Below are positions 57,739 through 64,000 of a stretch of DNA of 64,000 bases, piece after piece. Location of the stretch: assembly GCF_029892565.1 (NCBI RefSeq), contig NZ_JARXVH010000005.1, positions 124,001 to 188,000 on the forward strand, in the 5' to 3' direction. Numbering within the stretch: the stretch's first letter is position 1; each line of letters opens with the position of its first letter. A program made the translations under genes and the position numbers. The DNA is from Streptomyces pseudovenezuelae. GTDB lineage: Bacteria; Actinomycetota; Actinomycetes; Streptomycetales; Streptomycetaceae. The notes below the pieces were generated by a model. It was not told the DNA's origin and ran no database searches. It worked only from the letters and a program-made list of their open reading frames with translations.

Positions 57739-58662
57739 ATGCGAAGTGAGCCCGTGGTCCAGGTTCAGGCCCTGGTGAAGCGGTACGGCACGAAAACCGC
57801 CGTGGACGGCCTCGACCTGACGGCCCAGGCGGGCGTGACCGCCGTACTCGGTCCGAACGGCGCGGGCAAGACGACCACGGTCGAGACCTGCGAGGGGTAC
57901 CGCAAACCGGACTCCGGAACCGTGCGCGTCCTGGGCCTCGACCCGGTGCGCCAGGCCCGTGAGCTGCACCCCCGGATCGGCGTGATGCTGCAGTCCGGCG
58001 GGGTCTACTCGGGCGCGCGCGCCGACGAGATGCTGCGGCACGTGGCGAAGCTGCACGCGGATCCGCTGGACGTGGACGAGCTGATCGAGCGGCTCGGCCT
58101 CGGCGGCTGCGGCCGTACGACGTACCGCCGTCTCTCCGGCGGTCAGCAGCAGCGGCTCGCCCTCGCGATGGCGGTCGTGGGCCGCCCTGAGCTGGTGTTC
58201 CTGGACGAGCCGACCGCGGGCCTGGACCCGCAGGCCCGCCGCGCGACCTGGGACCTGGTCCGCGACCTGCGCACGGACGGCGTCTCGGTCATCCTCACCA
58301 CGCACCACATGGACGAGGCCGAGCAGCTCGCCGACGACGTGACGATCATCGACGCCGGCCGGGTCATCGCCCACGGCTCCCCCGAGGAACTGTGCCGCGG
58401 CGGCGCCGAGAACACCCTGCGCTTCAGCGGCCGCCCCGGCCTGGACGTCGGGTCCCTGCTCAAGGCCCTCCCCGCCGACTGCACGGCCGTCGAACTGACG
58501 CCGGGTTCCTACCGGGTCGGCGGGAAGGTCGACCCGCAGCTGCTCGCGACGGTGACGTCCTGGTGCGCGCAGCACGGGGTGATGCCGGACCGCATCTCGG
58601 TGGAGCGGCACACCCTGGAGGACGTCTTCCTCGAACTGACCGGCAAGGAGCTGCGTTCGTGA
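57739..58662 (+). CDS. ABC exporter ATP-binding protein (DrrA-like)
   Basis: 307 aa from ATG 57739. Walker A G-P-N-G-A-G-K-T-T (about 38-46), signature L-S-G-G-Q-Q-Q-R, Walker B L-V-F-L-D-E-P-T-A-G-L-D, H-loop T-T-H-H-M. The C-terminal extension of about 80 residues is typical of drug-type exporters. TAGACT (57726-57731) lies seven bases before the ATG with no ribosome site, suggesting a leaderless mRNA, although no good -35 is seen. It overlaps the permease start (GTGA). Confidence 0.9.
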   Translation: MRSEPVVQVQALVKRYGTKTAVDGLDLTAQAGVTAVLGPNGAGKTTTVETCEGYRKPDSGTVRVLGLDPVRQARELHPRIGVMLQSGGVYSGARADEMLRHVAKLHADPLDVDELIERLGLGGCGRTTYRRLSGGQQQRLALAMAVVGRPELVFLDEPTAGLDPQARRATWDLVRDLRTDGVSVILTTHHMDEAEQLADDVTIIDAGRVIAHGSPEELCRGGAENTLRFSGRPGLDVGSLLKALPADCTAVELTPGSYRVGGKVDPQLLATVTSWCAQHGVMPDRISVERHTLEDVFLELTGKELRS

Positions 58663-59426
58663 GTGTCGGTACGTACACGCCGAGGCCCGGCGCCGCCCCG
58701 CTCCCCCGCATGATCGCGGCCCAGGCCGCGCTGGAGACCAAGCTGCTGCTGCGCAACGGCGAACAGCTGCTGCTCACCGTCGTCATTCCGACCCTCCTGC
58801 TGGTGCTGTTCAGCGCGGTGGACATCGTCGACACCGGCGCCGGCAAGTCCGTCGACTTCCTCACCCCCGGCATCCTGGCGCTCGCCGTGATGTCGACGGC
58901 GTTCACCGGCCAGGCCATCGCGACGGGCTTCGAGCGCCGCTACGGCGTCCTGAAGCGGCTGGCCTCCTCCCCGCTCCCGCGCTGGGGCCTGATGACCGCG
59001 AAGACGGCGTCGGTGCTGGTCACGGAGGTCCTCCAGATCATCCTGCTGACGGCGATCGCCTTCGCCCTGGGCTGGTCCCCGCACGGCAACCCCGCGGCCG
59101 TCCTGCTCCTCCTCGTCCTCGGCACCGCGGCCTTCTCGGGCCTCGGCCTGCTGATGGCCGGCACCCTCAAGGCGGAGGCGACGCTCGCCGCCGCGAACCT
59201 GGTCTTCCTGCTGCTGCTCGTGGGCGGCGGAGTGATCGTGCCGATGGACAAGTTCCCGCAGGGCGCCCAGGACGTACTGGACCTGCTGCCGATCTCGGCC
59301 CTCTCGGACGGCCTGCGCGACGTGCTCCAGCACGGGGCCGGCATGCCATGGGACGACCTGGGGATCCTCGCCGTGTGGGCGGTCGTGGGACTGGCCGCGG
59401 CCGGCAGGTTCTTCCGCTGGGAGTGA
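58659..59426 (+). CDS. ABC-2 type exporter permease
   Basis: 255 aa from GTG 58659, overlapping the ATPase stop. Six membrane segments of the ABC-2 (DrrB-like) type, with the amphipathic cytoplasmic loop F-E-R-R-Y-G-V-L-K-R-L-A-S-S-P-L-P-R characteristic of the family. Forms a four-part exporter with the ATPase. It sits just upstream of ctaA in Streptomyces-type gene order, but export of a heme intermediate is not shown by sequence. Confidence 0.9.
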   Translation: MSVGTYTPRPGAAPLPRMIAAQAALETKLLLRNGEQLLLTVVIPTLLLVLFSAVDIVDTGAGKSVDFLTPGILALAVMSTAFTGQAIATGFERRYGVLKRLASSPLPRWGLMTAKTASVLVTEVLQIILLTAIAFALGWSPHGNPAAVLLLLVLGTAAFSGLGLLMAGTLKAEATLAAANLVFLLLLVGGGVIVPMDKFPQGAQDVLDLLPISALSDGLRDVLQHGAGMPWDDLGILAVWAVVGLAAAGRFFRWE

Positions 59427-59485
59427 GCAGGAGCACCCGCGTCATGCCGGACCCTCGTGAAAGCGTGCACAAGCGGCGGCCTACG

Positions 59486-60505
59486 ATGGTGCGCGTGCCG
59501 AACCTGACCCGCGCCGACGCCCTTTCCGCCGCGCGCAACCCCCTCGCCTTCATCGCCGCACGCTGGACGCCGACCCCTCGGACGGTCCAGCGGGCGGCTC
59601 TCGCCGCGCTCGTCATGTCGGTGGTGATCGTGGTCACCGGCGGTGCGGTGCGGCTGACCGGCTCCGGGCTCGGCTGCCCGACCTGGCCCAAGTGCACCGA
59701 CGACTCGCTCACCACCACCGGTGCGATGGGCGTGCACGGCGTGATCGAGTTCGGCAACCGCATGCTGACCTACGTGCTGTGCGCGGCCGTCGGCTGGGCG
59801 ATCATCGCCGCCCGCTCCGAGAAGCCGTACCGGCGCTCGCTGACCCGGCTCGGCTGGGCGCAGTTCTGGATCGTGATGAGCAACGCGATCCTCGGCGGCA
59901 TCGTGGTGCTGGTCGGCCTCAACCCGTACACGGTCGCGGCGCACTTCCTGCTCTCCTCGGGCCTCATCGCGGTCGCCACCGTGATGTGGCAGCGCACCCG
60001 CGAGGGCGACGGGCAGCCCCGTCCACTGGTCGGCCAGCCGGTGCGGCAGATGGTGTGGTTCCTGGTCGCCGCGGCCGTGCTGCTGATCGCGGTGGGCACC
60101 GTGGTGACCGGCTCGGGCCCGCACGCGGGCGACTCCAGCGAGGTCGAGCGGATGCCGCTGGACTGGGAGACGGTCAGCAAGCTGCACGCGGTGCTGGCCT
60201 GGATCGTGGTCACGCTGACCTTCGCCCTGTGGTTCGTCCTCAAGGCGGTCGACGCCCCCCAGGGCCCGCTGCACCGCACCCGCGACCTCTTCCTGGTCCT
60301 GCTCTCCCAGGGCGTCATCGGCTACGTCCAGTACTTCACCAACCTCCCCGAGTTCCTGGTCGGCCTGCACATGCTCGGCTCAGGGCTGGTGTGGATCGCG
60401 GTGCTGCGGGTGCTGCTGGCGATGCGCGAACGGCCCGACGCGGAGGTCGAGTTGCCGGATCAGGCGTACGCGGCCACCAGTCCCTCGATCGCCGGTCCCA
60501 GGTAG
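59486..60505 (+). CDS. ctaA: Heme A synthase (COX15/CtaA)
   Basis: 339 aa from ATG 59486; a GTG at 59495 sits seven bases after a TACGAT -10-like hexamer (59482-59487) and could be a leaderless start. Converts heme O to heme A for cytochrome aa3 oxidase. Eight membrane segments; heme-ligand histidines in G-V-H-G-V-I-E-F-G-N-R (with the conserved Glu), A-A-H-F, K-L-H-A and G-L-H-M; extracytoplasmic Cys pair in L-G-C-P-T-W-P-K-C. ctaB lies 2.3 kb away on the other strand. The last 46 bp overlap the convergent nucleotidyltransferase gene. Confidence 0.92.
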   Translation: MVRVPNLTRADALSAARNPLAFIAARWTPTPRTVQRAALAALVMSVVIVVTGGAVRLTGSGLGCPTWPKCTDDSLTTTGAMGVHGVIEFGNRMLTYVLCAAVGWAIIAARSEKPYRRSLTRLGWAQFWIVMSNAILGGIVVLVGLNPYTVAAHFLLSSGLIAVATVMWQRTREGDGQPRPLVGQPVRQMVWFLVAAAVLLIAVGTVVTGSGPHAGDSSEVERMPLDWETVSKLHAVLAWIVVTLTFALWFVLKAVDAPQGPLHRTRDLFLVLLSQGVIGYVQYFTNLPEFLVGLHMLGSGLVWIAVLRVLLAMRERPDAEVELPDQAYAATSPSIAGPR

Positions 60506-61206
60506 TTCCTGGTCAACTCGGACCGCCGTACCGTCCACTCCTCGGTGGACGGCGCCGGCCGCTCCTCGTACCGCCGCCGCCTGATGTCCTCGACCACCTC
60601 GACGGGCGCCCCCAGTTCGGGCAGCAGGTCGAGCGCCTCCCGCTTGGAGATCAGCCGTCCGTCCCGCAGCGTGGCGCTCGCGCGGGCGAAGGTCGTCATC
60701 CCCACGTCGACCCAGCCATCCTCCGTCCACTGCCGCGCCCGGTCCACGTTCGGCCGCCAGAACTCCCGCTGATCACGCACGACGAAGTCCGCCAACTCCC
60801 GGTCCGACACCTCCGGAAGCAGTTCCGCGGGCGCGAGACCGTGCAATACCCGGCCGAAGGCGTGCAGTTCACGACGGGTGACCGGGGTGACCGGGCGCCG
60901 CATCAACAGGTCGTGGGCCCAGGTGAGATGGGACCGGTCGGTGTCGGCCGTGGGCGCGGGCGTCAGATAGCTGCAGTGCAGCTTGACGGCGAGCGGTTCG
61001 GCGGCGCGCAGGCGGGGGTGCAGCGTCGCGACCCGCCATACGGTGCCCAGGGCCACGGGCCTGTCCAGGACCACGATCAGGTCCAGGTCGCTGCGGCCCT
61101 CCTGGTAGTCGCCGCCCGCGAGGGATCCGTGCGCCCACACGGCCAGGGGGCGCAGCGGGGCCAGGTCGTCGAGGAAACGGTCGAGCAGAGCGTCAGTCGT
61201 CTTCAC
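60460..61206 (-). CDS. Nucleotidyltransferase domain protein
   Basis: 248 aa. Pol-beta-type nucleotidyltransferase: H-G-S-L-A-G-G-D-Y-Q-E-G-R-S-D-L-D-L-I-V-V (about 26-46) carries the G-S motif and paired catalytic aspartates. The C-terminal part is helical, as in antibiotic adenylyltransferases and DUF4111-like proteins. Target unknown. The stop lies inside the ctaA coding region on the opposite strand, and a proline-free basic tail precedes it. Confidence 0.82.
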   Translation of the reverse strand: MKTTDALLDRFLDDLAPLRPLAVWAHGSLAGGDYQEGRSDLDLIVVLDRPVALGTVWRVATLHPRLRAAEPLAVKLHCSYLTPAPTADTDRSHLTWAHDLLMRRPVTPVTRRELHAFGRVLHGLAPAELLPEVSDRELADFVVRDQREFWRPNVDRARQWTEDGWVDVGMTTFARASATLRDGRLISKREALDLLPELGAPVEVVEDIRRRRYEERPAPSTEEWTVRRSELTRNYLGPAIEGLVAAYA

Positions 61207-61224
61207 CCTGACAGTCTGGACAGC

Positions 61225-62331
61225 TCAGTCCAGTCCGTACACCCTCCGCGCGTTTCCCGCCGCGACCATGCCCGCCACCCGTTGCGCGTCCGCCAGGGAC
61301 CACGCCCCCTCGGCGACCCAGCCGCCCAGGACGCGGCCGAGGGCCTCGCGGAAGAGGCGGGCGGCCACCACGTGGAGTTCGGGCAGGCCGTGGGCACCGC
61401 TGGAGAAGAGGATCTTGCCGAAGGGGGTCAGCTCCAGGATCTCCGCGAGGATCGTCGCGGCGCGGGCGCCGGTGCGCACGAGGGCGGCGCCGGAGTCGGC
61501 GTACACGTGCGGGAAGACGCCGGCGAGGTGGGCGGCGTGGCGGTGGTAGGGGTAGCCGTGCAGCAGGACCAGGTCGGTGCCGAGACCGGCCGTGGCGCGG
61601 ACGAAGTCGGTCAGCAGGACCGGATCCGTGCGGTCGATACGGGCCCCGGGCTCGCCCAGGCCCGCGTGCAGTTGGAGCGGGAGCCCCGAGGCGACGGCGA
61701 TCCACAGCAGGTGGCGCAGCAGGACCGGGTCGCTCAGCTCGCCGCCGACCCGGCGCCCGGCCAGCCACCGTCCGGCCGCGCCCCGCACCTCTCCGGGTCC
61801 CGGCGGCTCGGGCGCCAGCGCCAGTCCGTGCCGCAGGCCCGCGACCGAGGTGAAGGCGACGGCGTTCGCGGCGGCGCCGTGCACCGACTCGGCGAGGTTG
61901 GCGAGGAAGGACTCGACGGTGCCGGAGGTGTCGGCGACCTGCTCGGCCAGTAACTCCAGGCGGACGATCTCGCGGGCCTCGGCGGCCCCGGCCGAGGCCA
62001 GCTCGTCGGGGCAGGTGAGGTCGCCGGGCAGTCCGGTGTCGACCAGGTACGTCGTGATGCCGCTGCCCCGCAGCAGCCTGCGGCCCGCTTCCAGCACGCC
62101 CAGCTCTCGGCGCCGGGCGAGATAGTGGGCGGGCAGGCAGTGCGGTTCCAGACCGAGCAGCGGAGGACACCACCGGCGTACGGCGAAGCCCGTCTGGGTG
62201 TCGAAGAGGGTGGTTCCCGGCGCGGGCGGGCCCTCGGTGCGGGCCAGTTGGGCCTCGAAGGTGCCCAGGCCCAGCTCCGTTCTCAGGACGCCGTGGCAGT
62301 ACTGGTCCACGAGGGACGGCGTTTCGATCAT
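61225..62331 (-). CDS. Amidohydrolase-like protein (FluG N-terminal type) with altered metal motif
   Basis: 368 aa from ATG 62331 with GGGGAG upstream; a longer reading adds nine residues. Amidohydrolase TIM barrel: L-Q-L-H-A-G-L-G carries the strand-5 His, L-L-H-G-Y-P-Y-H-R the strand-6 His, and Y-A-D-S-G and F-S-S-G-A-H-G the late barrel motifs. In related FluG-like enzymes the first strand ends D-x-H-x-H; here it reads V-D-Q-Y-C-H-G, so the first His is Tyr. The substrate is unknown; the family includes gamma-glutamylpolyamine and nucleobase-type hydrolases. Confidence 0.8.
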   Translation of the reverse strand: MIETPSLVDQYCHGVLRTELGLGTFEAQLARTEGPPAPGTTLFDTQTGFAVRRWCPPLLGLEPHCLPAHYLARRRELGVLEAGRRLLRGSGITTYLVDTGLPGDLTCPDELASAGAAEAREIVRLELLAEQVADTSGTVESFLANLAESVHGAAANAVAFTSVAGLRHGLALAPEPPGPGEVRGAAGRWLAGRRVGGELSDPVLLRHLLWIAVASGLPLQLHAGLGEPGARIDRTDPVLLTDFVRATAGLGTDLVLLHGYPYHRHAAHLAGVFPHVYADSGAALVRTGARAATILAEILELTPFGKILFSSGAHGLPELHVVAARLFREALGRVLGGWVAEGAWSLADAQRVAGMVAAGNARRVYGLD

Positions 62332-62433
62332 CCGGACTCCCCGTGCTGGACCGTGCACTCCGTACAGGTCCTAACGGGTGAACCGGCTGCGAGGTGTTGC
62401 TAGGACACACCCCGTGCGAATCGCCGAAGGGTG

Positions 62434-62781
62434 TCAGCCGTTGCGCGGTCCGCCGACCTGGATGCCGGCCATCCGCTTCCACTCGTACGGCCCGGTCTTC
62501 ACCTTGGCCGCGAACTCGCCGTCGAAGGACTCGTGGACGGTGATGCCGGACTTCGCCACGGCCTGCTCGGCGAGCTCGTAGGAGGGGGCCACCAGGTCAC
62601 CCCAGCCGCCGTCCTCGCCGACGAGCACGATGCGGGCGCCCCGCTCGCCGATGTAGGCCACCTGACCCTCGGCACCGCCGTGCGCCTTGGCGAAGGCCTC
62701 GATCTGCTTGGCGAGCTTCGCGACCTTGCGCTCGGCCTTCGCGTCGACCTGCTGGGGGTCCGCCTGCTGCGTGTCTGCCAT
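62434..62781 (-). CDS. Conserved small hypothetical protein
   Basis: 115 aa from ATG 62781. A Gln/Ala/Lys-rich helical N-terminus (to about 35) is followed by a compact alpha/beta part with G-A-R-I-V-L-V-G-E-D-G-G-W-G-D-L-V-A-P and ending W-K-R-M-A-G-I-Q-V-G-G-P. Cytoplasmic, no known domain. It is conserved beside ctaB in Streptomyces-type gene order as far as I recall. Role unknown. Confidence 0.78.
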   Translation of the reverse strand: MADTQQADPQQVDAKAERKVAKLAKQIEAFAKAHGGAEGQVAYIGERGARIVLVGEDGGWGDLVAPSYELAEQAVAKSGITVHESFDGEFAAKVKTGPYEWKRMAGIQVGGPRNG

Positions 62782-62854
62782 GGCCAGGATGCTACTCACC
62801 GGTAGATCGACTGGCGAGGGCAGGGCTGTGTGACCTACGTCCGCCCAGGAGGCG

Positions 62855-63802
62855 TCAGCGCAGGAAGGGGTCCACCGCGATCGCCACGAACAGCAGCGAG
62901 ACATAGGTGATGGACCAGTGGAACAGCCGCATCTCCTTGAGCTTGCCGCCCGCCACCTCGGACTTCGCCCGGTTCTGCAGGGCGTGCGCCTCCCACAGCC
63001 ACCAGCCGCCCGCGACCAGCGCGACGGACGTGTAGAACCAGCCCGTGTAGCCGAGGGGGGTCAGCAGCAGCGAGACGGCCACCATCACCCAGCTGTAGAT
63101 GACGATCTGCTTGGCGACGACCTTGTTGGACGCGACGACCGGCAGCATCGGCACGCCCACGCGCGCGTAGTCCTCCTTGACCTTCATGGACAGCGGCCAG
63201 TAGTGCGGCGGCGTCCAGAAGAACATGACGAGGAAGAGGATGACCGGCGCCCACGACAGGGAGTTCGTGACGGCGGACCAGCCGATCAGCACCGGCATGC
63301 AGCCGGCGATGCCGCCCCACACGATGTTCTGCGAGGTGCGGCGCTTGAGGATCATCGTGTAGACGACGACGTAGAAGAGGAGCGCCCCCAGGGCGAGCCA
63401 GGCCGACAGCCAGTTGACGGTGAGGCCGAACAGGAGGGTGGAGACGATCGCGAGGGAGATGCCGAAGGCGAGGCACTCGCGCGGGCTGACCATGCCGGTG
63501 ACCAGGGGGCGCTGCGAGGTGCGGTCCATCAGGGCGTCGATGTCGCGGTCGATGTACATGTTCAGCGCGTTGGCGCCGCCCGCCGAGAGGTAGCCGCCGA
63601 GGCAGGTCAGCAGCACCAGGTTCAGGTCGGGCACGCCCTGCTGGGCGAGGAACATCACCGGAACGGTGGTGATGAGCAGGAGCTCGATGATCCGCGGCTT
63701 GGTCAGCGCCACGAATGCCTTGACACGGGCCCCGAACGGCCGGTGACTCGGGCTCTGGCTCGCACCGAGCACCCCCGCTGGACGGGATTCGACGGCCGTC
63801 AC
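62855..63802 (-). CDS. ctaB: Protoheme IX farnesyltransferase (heme O synthase)
   Basis: 315 aa from GTG 63802, chosen because AGGGG lies five bases upstream; a GTG two codons earlier is possible. Adds the farnesyl group to heme B for cytochrome oxidase. UbiA-type prenyltransferase with about nine membrane segments. The Asp-rich motif N-M-Y-I-D-R-D-I-D-A-L-M-D-R-T binds prenyl diphosphate with magnesium, and K-R-R-T-S-Q-N-I is the second conserved loop. Functionally paired with ctaA at 59.5 kb. Confidence 0.93.
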   Translation of the reverse strand: MTAVESRPAGVLGASQSPSHRPFGARVKAFVALTKPRIIELLLITTVPVMFLAQQGVPDLNLVLLTCLGGYLSAGGANALNMYIDRDIDALMDRTSQRPLVTGMVSPRECLAFGISLAIVSTLLFGLTVNWLSAWLALGALLFYVVVYTMILKRRTSQNIVWGGIAGCMPVLIGWSAVTNSLSWAPVILFLVMFFWTPPHYWPLSMKVKEDYARVGVPMLPVVASNKVVAKQIVIYSWVMVAVSLLLTPLGYTGWFYTSVALVAGGWWLWEAHALQNRAKSEVAGGKLKEMRLFHWSITYVSLLFVAIAVDPFLR

Positions 63803-64000
63803 GCACACCCCTACAGAGACATCCCAGCAAGCCTCACCCGTGTGAAGTCCCGGTAAAGGCCCGCGCGTACCACGCCACTCTAGACGTTGCCCATACCCCG
63901 ACCTTCGCGGGGGTCGGGTCGTGTTGGGAGAGGTCCCCCACCAGGCGCGCAGGGGCCTCTCATCGGTCTTCCGGAAGATCGCACGACAGCTCGATTGAGC
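63803..64000. other. Intergenic region at the right edge
   Basis: No gene is supported in these 198 bp. A 7-bp hairpin, CCCGACC (63897-63903) with GGTCGGG (63912-63918), is present. The region probably holds the ctaB promoter and that of a divergent gene beyond the window (transketolase in S. coelicolor, from memory). Confidence 0.5.

Noticed and set aside
63897..63918. Terminator after a gene beyond the right edge
   Set aside because: Only 7 bp of stem, and the region more likely carries divergent promoters; direction cannot be decided from this window.

Overview
The window is a stretch of Streptomyces chromosome. It is high-GC, GTG/TTG starts and 4-bp ATGA/GTGA stop-start overlaps are common, and the gene complement is typical: actinobacterial suf operon with an inserted Rieske gene, a SigE-family sigma factor, TerD, DUF574 methyltransferase, DapD, and ctaA/ctaB for heme A. 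No canonical tRNA, rRNA, insertion sequence, prophage or CRISPR array was seen.

Positions 1-20,456: a pectin and plant-polysaccharide locus. On the minus strand, reading from 13.7 kb towards 1, lie a GntR regulator, a DapA-fold sugar-acid dehydratase/aldolase, an IlvD/Edd sugar-acid dehydratase, two ABC sugar permeases, a Gfo/Idh/MocA oxidoreductase, a PmoA-like protein, a GH43 glycosidase, a lipoprotein solute-binding protein, a rhamnogalacturonan acetylesterase, a PL1 pectate lyase, a pectinesterase and the start of another gene. At 17-19 kb a divergent pair, kdgD and uronate dehydrogenase (udh), supplies two steps of the oxidative uronate pathway to 2-ketoglutarate semialdehyde; kdgD is translationally coupled to an unrecognised 387-aa protein. 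The AAGCGCTT core of LacI-type operators recurs only in the first 12.4 kb, next to four tandem 14-bp repeats upstream of the permeases. A TetR/O-methyltransferase pair shares a perfect 16-bp palindrome.

Positions 20.7-31 kb: a polyol-type uptake operon (DeoR regulator, lipoprotein, two permeases, zinc dehydrogenase), a two-domain TerD protein, a TetR/DHA2-efflux divergent pair with a long inverted-repeat operator, and a GntR/ACC-deaminase pair.

Positions 31-33 kb: a Ro60-like (TROVE plus VWA) protein gene. Directly upstream on the same strand are two tandem RNA elements that I read as paralogous bacterial Y RNAs. The one nearer the gene carries a circularly permuted tRNA-Leu-like module, as in the YrlA class; the other is short and lacks it. 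This is the most notable system in the window.

Positions 33-50 kb: mixed chromosome core. It holds a Tat-exported PhoX-family phosphatase, a quinone oxidoreductase/TetR pair, a secreted nuclease, an ArsR/SRPBCC pair, lysine-pathway genes dapA and dapD, a sigma factor with a coupled membrane partner, an SMR transporter, a DUF574 methyltransferase and a membrane-anchored AbfB-domain protein.

Positions 50-64 kb: the sufR-B-D-Rieske-C-S-U-T operon for Fe-S cluster assembly, with a CAAC-N6-GTTG SufR-type operator lying over its promoter and start codon and an iron-box-like element just upstream. Then come an AAC(3)-like acetyltransferase, a drug-type ABC exporter, heme A synthase (ctaA), a nucleotidyltransferase, an amidohydrolase-like protein, a small conserved protein and protoheme farnesyltransferase (ctaB).
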